DNA of 64,000 bases from Anaerolineaceae bacterium. Lineage in GTDB: Bacteria > Chloroflexota > Anaerolineae > Anaerolineales > Anaerolineaceae. Positions 44,169 through 54,429 of this stretch are shown piece by piece; positions within the stretch are counted from its first letter, which is position 1, and every line of letters begins with the position of its first letter. The DNA lies in NCBI GenBank assembly GCA_030653365.1, contig JAURZL010000010.1, forward strand, positions 124,001 through 188,000, written 5' to 3'. Position numbers and translations under genes: made by a program. The notes below the pieces were generated by a model. The model was given only the letters and a program-made list of their open reading frames with translations, made no database searches and had not been told where the DNA came from.

Positions 44169-44497
44169 TCAGCACCTGTCTTATCGTAGGAAAATTGAAA
44201 GCAAATGAGAAAACTAATGAATAGATTCAGTTAATAATCAATGGTGAATTAAAGAAATTTATTTGGTAAAGGCTATGGAGTTTTGAAGATCAATAATATT
44301 GTAGCAGAAATTTTAGTAATTTGTACACTACAGCTAAATAAAATAACAAAATTATTAAGTAGCGCTTTAAATAGTTGAGTTTTAGGATCCTATTGAAAAA
44401 GAGGATATCGATCATTTGACCGATATCCTCTTTTTCTAGATTGTTATTTTGGTTTGGAGATTGCGATTATTTTTGAATTGATCGCAGTCACACCATT
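44169..44497. promoter_or_regulatory. Leader and promoter region of the amidohydrolase operon, with terminator
   Basis: These 329 bp are AT-rich and gene-free. The terminator at 44395-44436 ends the upstream minus-strand gene. The next about 225 bp must hold the promoter of the six-gene operon; TACAAT on the minus strand (about 44297-44302) is a possible -10 but the -35 is poor. No riboswitch or conserved RNA is recognised. Confidence 0.35.
44395..44436 (-). terminator. Intrinsic terminator after the small secreted protein
   Basis: GAAAAAGAGGATATCG and its exact complement form a 16-bp stem with a 10-base loop; each arm carries a five-base A or T tract. It lies 62 bp beyond the stop at 44498. 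Its geometry (16-bp stem, 10-base loop) is the same as that of the terminator at 17779-17820. Confidence 0.8.
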
Positions 44498-44977
44498 TTA
44501 CCTGTTTCGACCGCGTCCCATACCCATTTGATTTACAAATTCTCTTACGGGTTGTCCATCTTCCAAACAGCTGCCGTCAGCTAAGTATAGTGGACCGGGT
44601 GCAAATTCAGCGTTCTCGCCAGCTGCCATGAAACCACGTCCCATCCAGCCTGCACTGCGTCCACCAAAATTACCAACTGGCATTAAGGCTTTGATCTCTT
44701 CAAAGGTCATTCCTTCTGACAGTGCAATTTCTGCGATTGTCTCACCAGCATCAATTCTTGCTTCGAGTTCCTCTATAGGAATTTCGAGTGCTTCCGAGAA
44801 GATAGCCAGGATTTCATCATGGTACAGTCCAAGACCATCTTCGGTCTGCAATTGCTGCTGAGTTGCTACACCATATCCACTACCAGGATTACCTGCTTGA
44901 GCGTAAACGCTCCCTACGACACCAAAACTTGCTACTAACACTGCTGCCACTATGATGGCAATAAAACTCTTTTTCAT
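44498..44977 (-). CDS. Small secreted protein with a short helical repeat-like domain
   Basis: This 159-residue protein has a signal peptide cleaved after VYAQA. The middle (LHDEILAIFSEALEIPIEELEARI... and ETIAEIALSEGMTFEEIKALM) is helical and acidic and resembles the helical units of DUF2680-like surface proteins. The C-terminus is rich in Gly, Met and Arg (NQMGMGRGRNR), similar to small metal- or phosphate-interacting exported proteins. Function is unknown. It is a single-gene unit with its own terminator. Confidence 0.65.
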   Translation of the reverse strand: MKKSFIAIIVAAVLVASFGVVGSVYAQAGNPGSGYGVATQQQLQTEDGLGLYHDEILAIFSEALEIPIEELEARIDAGETIAEIALSEGMTFEEIKALMPVGNFGGRSAGWMGRGFMAAGENAEFAPGPLYLADGSCLEDGQPVREFVNQMGMGRGRNR

Positions 44978-45118
44978 TTTGAACTCCTTTGTTCTGTATG
45001 TTTGTTACTTACTCACAATCATACAGGGAGCGTGTTTAGAAAGTGTTAAGAAGAGATTTGGATCATGTTTGTCTTTAATTTCGAATTTAATGGCTTTTGA
45101 ATGCTTCAATCCCACATA

Positions 45119-46486
45119 TCAATCAGACGCAGGTACCAATTTTTTCGCGAAAGCGGGTTGATTTTCATCTTCTTCTTGCTCAGGGATTACATCCGGGATG
45201 GATGTTTCGATGGTTCTGATTTTGGGATTCAGGTATGCCAGCCAGGTGACAATCACAGTCCCTAAACCGGCAATAATGAAAATAAGACCGATGCCACGGC
45301 CTGGCCCCACCCCAACAATTTGGGATAAAAACGTATTGGCCAGAAATCCACCATCCCGCATCATCGGCTCAAAGATAAAGTCTGCCAAAGGACCAGCGGA
45401 GAGAAAAGCAATCGGCATAATGGAGCGTGAGATCATACTGCGCATGGCAAATACCCGTCCCTGCAAACCCAATGGGACTTTGGTCTGAAAGATTGCCTGG
45501 CTGGAACCAGAAGCCATCGGGATCAATAACAACATCATAAAATATCCGGCTGCGATTAAATACGCATTAGGTCGTAGTCCAGCCAATGCCAGTCCCAGAC
45601 TGGAAATGGTGATGAAAATCATGATGGAAAGAATTTTCTTTTTGGGTCCTCCCCAAATAGATAACATGAGACTTCCAATCAACATGCCCAGACCACCCGC
45701 TGTCTGCACATACCCCAGAATGGCTGGTGAGAAAACTGCCAATACCATCGGGCTGGTCAGAACTGCTGCAAAATTGATCATAAAATTCACAACGGCAAAG
45801 TAAAATACCAGACCTAATAATCCACCATTCACACGCAGATAACGCCAACCTGCCATTGCCTCACGCCATTGGCTGCTCTTTTCCTCGGTTACATCCATTT
45901 CTGGTTGTGGAATCCTGGAGATGATAATGGTTCCCAGTGCCGCAAAATAGGTGATGAAATCGATCAGAATAATTCCTTGAAGTCCGATCAGACCAAATAA
46001 AAGTCCAGCAATTAGAGGAGGAACCAGGTTTCCCAAGGCATTTGTCATTTGTGTCAAACCATTGGCACGCTGTAAATCTTTTCTCGGTACCAACATAACG
46101 ATGGATGCTGCAAATGCTGGCTCCTGAAAAGCACTAAAAATCGACCCAACCAGGGCAATCAAATAGATATTCCAGATTTCCAATTGGCCGGTCATGAGCA
46201 ATAAAAATGCAATGAATGTGACCAATGCATTTCCTGTATCCGCCAGCAGCATCACTTTCTTTCGGTTAAAGCGATCTGCAACCGACCCAGCCACCGGACC
46301 TAATAATACGGCTGGCAGACTGCCAAACAAGACAGTGATTGCAAATGGAGTTGCTTTTCCGGTCTGCTGAAAAATCCAAACACCCAGTGCAAAACCGGTT
46401 AATCCTGATCCTACGATGGACACAAGTTGCCCGATCCAGATCGTAATAAAAGCGTTCATGTTTTTGGGTTCTTTAATGGATGACAT
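45119..46486 (-). CDS. Major facilitator superfamily exporter (MFS_3/EntS-like)
   Basis: This 455-residue protein has about twelve membrane helices. The VAGSVADRFNRKKVMLLAD loop between helices 2 and 3 and the central cytoplasmic linker fit drug or siderophore exporters of the EntS/MFS_3 group. The C-terminal tail is acidic and soluble. It is preceded by an ArsR-like regulator on the same strand (82 bp), a common pair for inducible efflux. The substrate is unknown. Confidence 0.85.
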   Translation of the reverse strand: MSSIKEPKNMNAFITIWIGQLVSIVGSGLTGFALGVWIFQQTGKATPFAITVLFGSLPAVLLGPVAGSVADRFNRKKVMLLADTGNALVTFIAFLLLMTGQLEIWNIYLIALVGSIFSAFQEPAFAASIVMLVPRKDLQRANGLTQMTNALGNLVPPLIAGLLFGLIGLQGIILIDFITYFAALGTIIISRIPQPEMDVTEEKSSQWREAMAGWRYLRVNGGLLGLVFYFAVVNFMINFAAVLTSPMVLAVFSPAILGYVQTAGGLGMLIGSLMLSIWGGPKKKILSIMIFITISSLGLALAGLRPNAYLIAAGYFMMLLLIPMASGSSQAIFQTKVPLGLQGRVFAMRSMISRSIMPIAFLSAGPLADFIFEPMMRDGGFLANTFLSQIVGVGPGRGIGLIFIIAGLGTVIVTWLAYLNPKIRTIETSIPDVIPEQEEDENQPAFAKKLVPASD

Positions 46487-46567
46487 AACAATCCCTTTCA
46501 GAAAATTGGAACATTAATCAGACATTGATGGGTTCAATGGTAATGTTCGCATTGGATGGATCAGTGG

Positions 46568-47191
46568 TTACTTGTTCTCTTCGCCCGTCAAATCTCGAAA
46601 ATAAAAACTTGGGTACATGGCAATTGTCATGGCAAAGGTCTGATGCTCAGGGTCTTTTGTGTCATTATCAATAAATTCTTCTAATAATTCTTCCATGCGT
46701 TTATGGAATTCATCCGCTTTTTCGTCGGTCATATTGCTAAGATAACGGGAAAGCGTTACCGACCTGGGTTTCCCGGAGGCGCCTTGCTCAATTTGTAACG
46801 AGCGCGCCTGCAAACTGCGTAACAAATCTTCGCGGGTGGTGTCGATCGTTGAGGTCACCAGTGTAAACATATTCTCTTTGCCATCAGCGGTGGAAAAATT
46901 GAGCAAATTATGGTCAATATCAATAAAGGAGGCTGTCGATTGGTAATATTTTTCAATTAAATTAGCTACCTGGCGTGTCTCCACCACTTTAATCAACCCT
47001 ACTTTTTCAAGCATATTAAAGTGATAATAAAGCTTACTGGGTGCCAATCCGAGTTTGTCAGCCACTTCTTTCACGTTTTGCGGCTGTTTCTCAAGCACCT
47101 CCATGATTTGATTTCGCACGGGGTCAGCAATCACTTTTAAAGTTTCCAAATCACTGATTGTAAAAACGCCTTCTCTTTTTTGTTTACCCAT
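46568..47191 (-). CDS. ArsR-like winged-helix regulator
   Basis: This 207-residue regulator has an N-terminal winged helix: IADPVRNQIMEVLEKQPQNVKEVADKLGLAPSKLYYHFNMLEKVGLI fits the HTH_20/ArsR pattern in which helix PSKLYYHFNMLE contacts DNA. The C-terminal half is helical and may bind a ligand; no metal-binding CxC site is present. ATG 47191 is preferred over the upstream ATG because AAGG lies five bases before it and the fold begins here. It probably regulates the MFS exporter gene downstream. Confidence 0.82.
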   Translation of the reverse strand: MGKQKREGVFTISDLETLKVIADPVRNQIMEVLEKQPQNVKEVADKLGLAPSKLYYHFNMLEKVGLIKVVETRQVANLIEKYYQSTASFIDIDHNLLNFSTADGKENMFTLVTSTIDTTREDLLRSLQARSLQIEQGASGKPRSVTLSRYLSNMTDEKADEFHKRMEELLEEFIDNDTKDPEHQTFAMTIAMYPSFYFRDLTGEENK

Positions 47192-47289
47192 CGCAACCTT
47201 TTCTTTTATCGCTAAAATTATTTTTAATGATAAAAATAGTTTACAACGTTTAAAAGAGTTTGTCAATACCTATTTTGGTATTTTTTCGA

Positions 47290-50200
47290 TTAAAAATCAT
47301 CCAGATTAACGAATTGAACCGCGTTGCCACAATTCAGGAAACATAACTGAGCCAGCGGTTTTTCTTGGAGTTGTTGAAAAACTGCATTCTGATACCTTAA
47401 CAACTGCGTGCGGTATTGAGATTTACGCTCTTCACTCAAGTCGTTCAAGCTTCTAATCCGATCGGTTTTGAAATCCACAATTTTCCATCCACGCTGATCT
47501 CGATAGAGCACGTCCAACCTGCCGCGTTCTTCCAGAATTTCATAAGGAACCTCATGATGCCGTTGAGATGCCTGATTAATCTCCTCATAAATGGGATGCT
47601 CTCGTAAACGTTGCAGAAAAGTCATAGCATCCTGAAGAACCTGCTCACGATCCTGTGGATCGATAATCCCGATTGACATCGCTGCTCGATATAAAAATTG
47701 TAGATCCGTAGCTTGGTCCGGAAAATTCCAGCGATGAATTGCGTGATGGAGCAGTTGCCCAACCCACAAAGGTATATTCCTGGAACTTTCAAATAATTCA
47801 CTGTTTTTTTCTTCTACCCGGGATTCTTTAGGTTTCGCTTCTTCCACCTCGCGAGCTTTAACCATCTCACTGATAGAAATGAGCTGTTGCTCAGTTTTAT
47901 CTTTCTCCCATGCAGGAAACAGGGTTGGCTGTGTACGAACTTGAATACCAATCGGTTCCCCACTTTGCAAGGAAAGCGGTTCCATTGGTGGATCCATAAC
48001 CAATCCATCCGGATCAAGATCCAATATTTCAAGGAATTGTTTCAACCAACCATTGGTTGTGAATTTTTCTCTGGAAAGCGATAAATGTCCGCTGATGATC
48101 AATTTATCTCTGGCGCGTGTCATCGCCACATACAATATTCTTTTATTTTCAGCTTCTTCGCGCTCATTATCCAATTGCTGTAGGTAGCGTGCCAGCCAGG
48201 GCTTGTAGTCAATTTTATCCGGCGTCATCGAAAGTGTTTGGTCGATTAATAACCAGCGGTCACTTTTCATATTGGGTCGCCGGCCTGCATCTGCCAGAAT
48301 GACCCAGGGGAATTCCAATCCTTTCGATTTGTGGATGGTCATCAGCTGTAACGCATCCTCGGCTATACCGGCTGCCTCTCCTTCCCGAACACCAGTTTCC
48401 CGCACTTTTTGCACCATTTCCAGATACGCATGAATACTAGTTTGATCATTGTCGTAAGCTTCCAGCAACAATTTTTCAATATTTCGCCAACTTCTTTCGG
48501 GTGAAGCTGCCAGAATTACCCGGTAGTTGGTTTGTTCAATTAACCTTTGTATAACAGCTGCGACAGGAATCCTACCCACCGATGGCTCTATCTCGTTGAA
48601 TAATGCCCTTGCTCTTTGTGTTGCCTGGATATCTTGAGAGGATAGATAACCAAAGTCCATTTTCAAGGCCTGGTTAAATCCAACCGGTTTTTTTCCTGAT
48701 TGAGACCAACGCATCCTGGTAATACCCAAATCACTCATACCTATCGCAGGGGAACGTAACAGACCCACCATCGCCAGATCATCCCAGGGATCAGCCAGGG
48801 CACGCAGTAAATTAAGTACATCGCGAATCTCCGGCCGATCATAAAAACCGCGACCAGCAATTGTCACATACGGGATCCCTGCAGCTTCCAAAGCCTGTTC
48901 ATATATAGGAAATGCACCGGATGCGCGAAACAACAAGGCAACGTCCTTCCAGTTTTTGATTTCTCCAGTGCGTTTGTTTTCCAATAATTGTTCTGCCAGC
49001 AGATTAGCTGCCAAAATCCTGCCCATTTCAGAATCTTTGCCAGCTCCTATCAGGATTTCTAGATAAGGAGCATGGATTTCTTCAGGAGCTGCTGTCCGAT
49101 GGGGATCCATCCGGGTGAAAGGAACAAGAAATGGTTTGTTGCTTACTTCTTCCATTCCCATTACAGTACCTAATAAATCTTCCATTGCATTCATCAGGCA
49201 GCGATGGGTGCGGTGCGAGATATTCAGTTCATTAACCAGACCCCCTGATTGATCTACAACTGACTGTACATCCCGGAAAACGGAAACATCAGCTCCACGA
49301 AATCGATAAATGGATTGGCGTGCATCTCCAACGACAAATAATCCGCCGGGTTTGCCCTCCGTCAGCGCATCAACAATTTGTCGTTGGCGTTGATTGGTAT
49401 CTTGAAATTCATCCACCAACAGCGCTAGTACATTTTCCTGCCATTTTCGGGCTATTTCAGGTTTTTGCAATAATTGCAGCGCTCTTCCTTCCAGATCATC
49501 AAAGTCGAGCGCGCCTTGGTTGGATAAAAAGTTGTTATATTGATCAATTGTCAAAACACAGGCGTCTTTCAACAGCAAGATCGCTTGCCATATTTTCTCT
49601 TCCAAATCCGGATCAATTCCATCCCTGAGCCAACCCAAGTGTTGATCATAGCTGTCCCGCCATTCACTCAAAAGAGCTTTACAAACACTGGTAGCGCTGC
49701 CAACCATTCGATTGAGCACCCTTTTTCGAATTGCAGCCAGTGCAGTTATACTATCCAGAAAATTTCCTTGTCGGGTTGCCAGTTCCACCTGTTCCCAGGC
49801 TGCCAGAAAATCAAGCACCTGCTGCACCCCTTTTTCGGTTGTATCCAGCTCAATTTTGTGACGGGAAAAAGAGCGTAATTCTTTAATATTCATTTGAATT
49901 TCTTCTGTTTGAAGAAATGATTGCAAAACTGATTTGAGGAGTTGATCCTGAGATGGATGACTTTGCAACCACACTGCAAGGTCTAGCCGTTTTTGAAGCA
50001 TTTGGGTGAGTATTTCTTCCATGGATGAAACCCGAACCAACTCGAAGAGCGGCAGGTATTTCTCATCCATGGTTAGTTGTGACAGCACGATTTCAACAGC
50101 ATCTGAAATCAAGATCGCTATTTGCCCTTCATCGACAACATCAAACAGCGGATCAATCCCAGCCTGTGCCGGATGGGCTCTTAAAATCTCCGAACACAAA

Positions 50201-50547
50201 CTATGAATGGTACCAATCCTGGCAGCATCAATCTGACGTTCCAAATCAACCCAAAATTGTTGATCGTCCTGATCCTCGAGCGATGTGATCTGAGCACGAA
50301 TGGCGGTACGAACCCGCGAACGCATTTCGTTGGCTGCTTTGTCAGTAAATGTGATCGCCACGATTCCTTCGGGTTTCAGTCCTTCCGATAATAAACTCAT
50401 ATAGCGTGCAACCAGGGTCCTGGTTTTCCCGGAGCCAGCCCCAGCGGTAAGAATAACATTTCTTTCTCTTTCAACGGCTGATCGATATTGGACTTCGGAG
50501 AGATTCTGTTGCTTCAATGTATTCATGGTTCGTTCATTTAATGTCAT
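47290..50547 (-). CDS. addA: AddA-like helicase-nuclease
   Basis: This 1085-residue UvrD-family protein has a Q-motif (LSEVQYRSAV), Walker A AGAGSGKT near residue 35, VDEFQDTNQRQ (Walker B), VGDARQSIYRFRGAD, TIHKSKGLEFPWV and VAMTRARDKL (helicase motifs V and VI). The C-terminal RecB-type nuclease domain has GRLDVL and VDFKTD (PD-D/E-x-K) near residue 1035. AddA and AddB process double-strand breaks for RecA loading. GGAGG stands five bases before ATG 50547, two bases after the addB stop, so both are coupled. A longer upstream frame lies inside addB. Confidence 0.9.
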   Translation of the reverse strand: MTLNERTMNTLKQQNLSEVQYRSAVERERNVILTAGAGSGKTRTLVARYMSLLSEGLKPEGIVAITFTDKAANEMRSRVRTAIRAQITSLEDQDDQQFWVDLERQIDAARIGTIHSLCSEILRAHPAQAGIDPLFDVVDEGQIAILISDAVEIVLSQLTMDEKYLPLFELVRVSSMEEILTQMLQKRLDLAVWLQSHPSQDQLLKSVLQSFLQTEEIQMNIKELRSFSRHKIELDTTEKGVQQVLDFLAAWEQVELATRQGNFLDSITALAAIRKRVLNRMVGSATSVCKALLSEWRDSYDQHLGWLRDGIDPDLEEKIWQAILLLKDACVLTIDQYNNFLSNQGALDFDDLEGRALQLLQKPEIARKWQENVLALLVDEFQDTNQRQRQIVDALTEGKPGGLFVVGDARQSIYRFRGADVSVFRDVQSVVDQSGGLVNELNISHRTHRCLMNAMEDLLGTVMGMEEVSNKPFLVPFTRMDPHRTAAPEEIHAPYLEILIGAGKDSEMGRILAANLLAEQLLENKRTGEIKNWKDVALLFRASGAFPIYEQALEAAGIPYVTIAGRGFYDRPEIRDVLNLLRALADPWDDLAMVGLLRSPAIGMSDLGITRMRWSQSGKKPVGFNQALKMDFGYLSSQDIQATQRARALFNEIEPSVGRIPVAAVIQRLIEQTNYRVILAASPERSWRNIEKLLLEAYDNDQTSIHAYLEMVQKVRETGVREGEAAGIAEDALQLMTIHKSKGLEFPWVILADAGRRPNMKSDRWLLIDQTLSMTPDKIDYKPWLARYLQQLDNEREEAENKRILYVAMTRARDKLIISGHLSLSREKFTTNGWLKQFLEILDLDPDGLVMDPPMEPLSLQSGEPIGIQVRTQPTLFPAWEKDKTEQQLISISEMVKAREVEEAKPKESRVEEKNSELFESSRNIPLWVGQLLHHAIHRWNFPDQATDLQFLYRAAMSIGIIDPQDREQVLQDAMTFLQRLREHPIYEEINQASQRHHEVPYEILEERGRLDVLYRDQRGWKIVDFKTDRIRSLNDLSEERKSQYRTQLLRYQNAVFQQLQEKPLAQLCFLNCGNAVQFVNLDDF

Positions 50548-50549
50548 CT

Positions 50550-53500
50550 TCACCTCCCCGCCTTGTATCGCCAGCACCACAATCTGGCAGGGCAATAATC
50601 TGGACATCCTCCCACGGGCACTTGCGGCCGAAAATCTGCATTTCCTAAACCATCCATGATTAATTGAAGATGTTGTCTGGCGATCTGAATGGCACCTTCG
50701 GTACCTTCGAAGCCTTCATAGTCAAATTTACTCAATTTTAATGAACCAGCTTTTTTGGCATTCAAAGAATAGTAGAATCCTTCCACCACAGCGGTTTTCT
50801 TAAAGACCTGCATGGCAGCCAGCGCATACAGTGGCAACTGCAATCGGGTTCCCCGGATCAGGTCCTCCTTCGACAGATGACTGGAACCGGTTTTGTAATC
50901 AATCACCCGCAAATTACCCTGATCATCCTGGTCTACCCGATCGATAACACCATGCAAACTAATTTTTCGATCATCATCTAACCAAATTTCAAGAGCAGGA
51001 TTCCCATCTAAACCAAACTTTTGTTCGAATGCAATCGGTTTCCAGCCATCCACGCCTAATTCTGTGATCGCTGCCTCCAATAATAACAGCCACTCTTTTT
51101 GTTGGGTCTGCCAATAAGCTGTCGGTTCAAATTTATACAATCCGGGTGCTGCCACAAAGATCCTGTCAGCAACATTCGGAAGTAGTCTTAATAATTGTTC
51201 CACATTGGAAGGATCATCAGCCTGTTTGTATACTTCTTCCAAAATTTGATGCAAAATGCTGCCCACCTGACTTGCCTGCAGTCCCAATTCAGGAACACGT
51301 TGTTCCACTACCTCCAATGCATATTGCGTCCAGAATCTCATTGGGCAACCTTTATACGTTTCCAGACGGGATGCACTCCAATCTGTATTGTTTGCATTGA
51401 ATCGATCCAAGGGTGCTGGTAAATCGAATAATTCACCCTCAAACACACCTTCAATGGTTCTCTGTTGTCTTGCCTGAAAAACCATCTGCTGGTGGACTAG
51501 TTCATCAAATTTTTGAATGAGCACCTCATCTTCCAAACGCACTGAAGTTCGAAATAATTGTGTCCAGAAGAATAATTCTTCCAGTGAAGCTGCATCCTCC
51601 AAATCACGTTTGGTGGTTGAACGAACATATTCAATATCTGATTCCTTTAGAGAAGCTACCATGGCATTCCAATAAGGAGAAGGTTCCAGACCTTCCCCTT
51701 TCTCAGACATATACGGACGAGTCACTAAAAGGGATGCATTCGCCCTGGTGATGCCCTGGAAAAAAACACCGGCCTGATCCTGTTCCAATCTGGAGTCCAA
51801 TCCGACCAGAGAGCGAAACGCTTCCGGTAAGAACGGATCTTCTCGTTGCAGTTTGGGGAAAACTCCTTCTGCCAGCCCAAGGATTGCTACATGTTCAAAA
51901 CGGGAACCACGTGCTTCCACCAAACGAAGTACCTGGATTTTACTATCATCCATTTTTTCTTCGAAGGTGCTCAGATGAAACAGCATCTCCAATTCAGCGA
52001 CAAATTGTTTATAATCCAGATTCCAATCACCTAATTCCAATTCTGTCAGGTGGAGAGAACGGAGATCCTGTTTCATTTTTTGAAACCAGGGTTCGTCTTC
52101 CTCAGAAATTGATTGTTCTATCCACCCGAGAGTCTGCAAGAGTTGCCAGAACCATCCAATCCAATCTGAAATACGGCGGGGTGATTCTGGTGGTTGAAGA
52201 TGCTTGGCAAGTTTTTCAAGACTATTCAGTAACCGTTGTGATTCCTCGACACCAGGTAAAGCATACATGTCGCCTTCATCATCCCCATCGGATTGTTGCT
52301 TATGATTTTCTCCTTTTTCACTCATTCGCGACAATACACGTTGCCAGTTTTCATACCCGGCTGCTACTGGTCCATAACGACTGACTCTTTCCATTCGAGC
52401 GGCATCGGTTGATTCAAAACCCAGGTTTTTTAAGTTCAGATAGGGACTTCTGAGGACATCCAAAAATGATCGGCGAGGAAAATCATCCAAATACAGTCGC
52501 AATAATTTCAGTATCAAATCAATTTGCGGTTTATTGAGCAAAGGCTGTCCCCAACTAAAATGCAGCGGTAATCCATATTCATGAGCGACCACTCGCAACA
52601 AAGGCGGGTATTGAACCTCATCCGGTAATAGAATGGCACAATCACTTAAATTTGCTCCTTGCACAACGAAACTTTTCATCCACCGCAACACCTCCCGAAC
52701 CTCCTGTAATGGGGAATGGGTGGATAGCAAGCGTACATCCTGTTGTTTAATTATTTTTTGTGGTTTTTTCACTAAAAAATTATTCGATAAGCCCAGAATG
52801 GATGGCGGTAAAAATGATTGGTTGTTCTGTTGTATCTTTTCAAGATGAGGATAATCCAGTTGTAGTAGCATAAAACTATCCTGAGCCCGTTGATACACCT
52901 CCCTGTCAGGATTATCATTCCCAGGTAAGGAAACCAAAACCTCGATGCCCGCATTTGCCAGGAGCGAGATTAATTGTCTTTGTGGTGGCGTGAAGCGGTC
53001 AAAACAATCAACAATCACCAGATTAATTCCCTTTGTAATGTAAGGATTTGACTGTAAAGCCAGGACAGCCTCTCTTATCAGCCAACTTGGATCCACCCAT
53101 TGCATTTTTTGCAAGCGTTGTTGGTAGGATTGGTAAAGTTCCAGTAAGACCATCAATTGAGGATCAATTTCAAACCCGACTTTTACTGAAGATTTTCCTT
53201 CAAATCCCGCCTGACCCAACTCATTGAATTTCTGATGGAGTAATTGAATAAAACCAGGTTTAGCTTTGATGGCTTCAAACTCCCCTAATTCATTCTGGAT
53301 GCTATGGGTATTTACGATTTCTAAAACAACCCGATGGATTAAGGCACCGGGAGCCTGGGGATTAAATTTTCCCGATCCGATCATTATTTCATTACATAAA
53401 TCATGAAATAAACCTATGGAAACACCCAGTATCCCCCCACTTTGTGTCAATGTTGTCCGAAAAGCCTGGGACTGGCGTCTGTCCGGAAGGACAACCCAAA

Positions 53501-53600
53501 TTCTCACCAGGTCACCCTTAGACAATTCTGTACGCACCCGATTCAAAGCTGTAGTTGTCTTTCCACTCGCCACAGCCCCCATAAGAACTCGTAGAGGCAT
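50550..53600 (-). CDS. addB: AddB-like ATPase-nuclease with Fe-S cysteines
   Basis: This 1016-residue protein has a Walker A-like GAVASGKTT near residue 8, a UvrD-like core without a full helicase set and a C-terminal nuclease (GVIDRVD and VIDYKTG). Four cysteines expected to hold a 4Fe-4S cluster are seen: one in YKGCPMRFW and three in GCPDYCPARLWCW at the C-terminus. The last three are spaced C-x3-C-x5-C instead of the C-x2-C-x5-C of Bacillus AddB. ATG 53600 has GGAGA upstream. The pairing with AddA fixes the identity better than the sequence alone. Confidence 0.87.
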   Translation of the reverse strand: MPLRVLMGAVASGKTTTALNRVRTELSKGDLVRIWVVLPDRRQSQAFRTTLTQSGGILGVSIGLFHDLCNEIMIGSGKFNPQAPGALIHRVVLEIVNTHSIQNELGEFEAIKAKPGFIQLLHQKFNELGQAGFEGKSSVKVGFEIDPQLMVLLELYQSYQQRLQKMQWVDPSWLIREAVLALQSNPYITKGINLVIVDCFDRFTPPQRQLISLLANAGIEVLVSLPGNDNPDREVYQRAQDSFMLLQLDYPHLEKIQQNNQSFLPPSILGLSNNFLVKKPQKIIKQQDVRLLSTHSPLQEVREVLRWMKSFVVQGANLSDCAILLPDEVQYPPLLRVVAHEYGLPLHFSWGQPLLNKPQIDLILKLLRLYLDDFPRRSFLDVLRSPYLNLKNLGFESTDAARMERVSRYGPVAAGYENWQRVLSRMSEKGENHKQQSDGDDEGDMYALPGVEESQRLLNSLEKLAKHLQPPESPRRISDWIGWFWQLLQTLGWIEQSISEEDEPWFQKMKQDLRSLHLTELELGDWNLDYKQFVAELEMLFHLSTFEEKMDDSKIQVLRLVEARGSRFEHVAILGLAEGVFPKLQREDPFLPEAFRSLVGLDSRLEQDQAGVFFQGITRANASLLVTRPYMSEKGEGLEPSPYWNAMVASLKESDIEYVRSTTKRDLEDAASLEELFFWTQLFRTSVRLEDEVLIQKFDELVHQQMVFQARQQRTIEGVFEGELFDLPAPLDRFNANNTDWSASRLETYKGCPMRFWTQYALEVVEQRVPELGLQASQVGSILHQILEEVYKQADDPSNVEQLLRLLPNVADRIFVAAPGLYKFEPTAYWQTQQKEWLLLLEAAITELGVDGWKPIAFEQKFGLDGNPALEIWLDDDRKISLHGVIDRVDQDDQGNLRVIDYKTGSSHLSKEDLIRGTRLQLPLYALAAMQVFKKTAVVEGFYYSLNAKKAGSLKLSKFDYEGFEGTEGAIQIARQHLQLIMDGLGNADFRPQVPVGGCPDYCPARLWCWRYKAGR

Positions 53601-53668
53601 CAATTTCTCCTTCAGGACAGGATATTTATGATTGTAGCCTGACTATGCATTTAATCAAAACATCAAGC

Positions 53669-54355
53669 TCATTCTTTATCAGTGACCTTCTCTAACCATC
53701 CCAGAATCTTCTCGCGGATTTCAATCCGATAACGCCAGACAAGCCCGGCCAGGAGCATAAAGATAAGCGTAACCACAATCCATTGCCACAATTCTAATGA
53801 TTGTGCTTGCGATCCCAACAGGTTCGCAACAAAGACCCCGGGGAAACGCCCTATGATCGCTAACAGGACCAATTCCAGTAGTGGAATCGGGGTTAGACCA
53901 GCTAAAAAACAGACCGCATCATCCGGTAAAAACGGCAATAAAAAGACCAGGAAAATCACCAGAGACCCGCGTTTCTCGACCAAACGGTCAATACGATCCA
54001 CCGATTTCGAATCAACAAAACGCTCGACCAATGGTCGCCCGAAGCGACGTGTTAAGGCCATCACGATTGTGGATCCAATGATTAATCCAGTCATACTATA
54101 TAAGGTGCCGAGCCAGGGCCCAAACAACAGCCCATTAACTGCATCAATCGCTGTACCCGGAATGGGTGCAGTCAATACCTGCAGCACATGCAAAGTGATA
54201 GTTACAACCGGTGCCCATTGCCCCCATTCTTGAATCATCAACATCAATTGATCCTGATCCCGTAATATTGTACCCAGAGGACTTATCCAACCAATGATCA
54301 GCAGACCAGACAAAAGTATCGCGAACAGAACCCAAAGCCAGATTGATCTCATCAA
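53669..54355 (-). CDS. DedA/VTT-domain membrane protein (TVP38/TMEM64-like)
   Basis: This 228-residue membrane protein has about six helices. The central VTT signature is present: IPGTAIDAVNGLLFGPWLGTLYS, and FLLPFLPDDAVCFLAGLTPI, close to the FxxR/GxxxG half-helical patterns of the TVP38 group. Family members are thought to move or scramble lipids. It is followed by a racemase gene with no obvious link. Confidence 0.85.
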   Translation of the reverse strand: MMRSIWLWVLFAILLSGLLIIGWISPLGTILRDQDQLMLMIQEWGQWAPVVTITLHVLQVLTAPIPGTAIDAVNGLLFGPWLGTLYSMTGLIIGSTIVMALTRRFGRPLVERFVDSKSVDRIDRLVEKRGSLVIFLVFLLPFLPDDAVCFLAGLTPIPLLELVLLAIIGRFPGVFVANLLGSQAQSLELWQWIVVTLIFMLLAGLVWRYRIEIREKILGWLEKVTDKE

Positions 54356-54429
54356 TTCTATTCTAGCACGCCAATTTAAAATTCAAAACACTCTTAAAAC
54401 TCACCAATTCGTGAGTTATTTTTCCGTGA

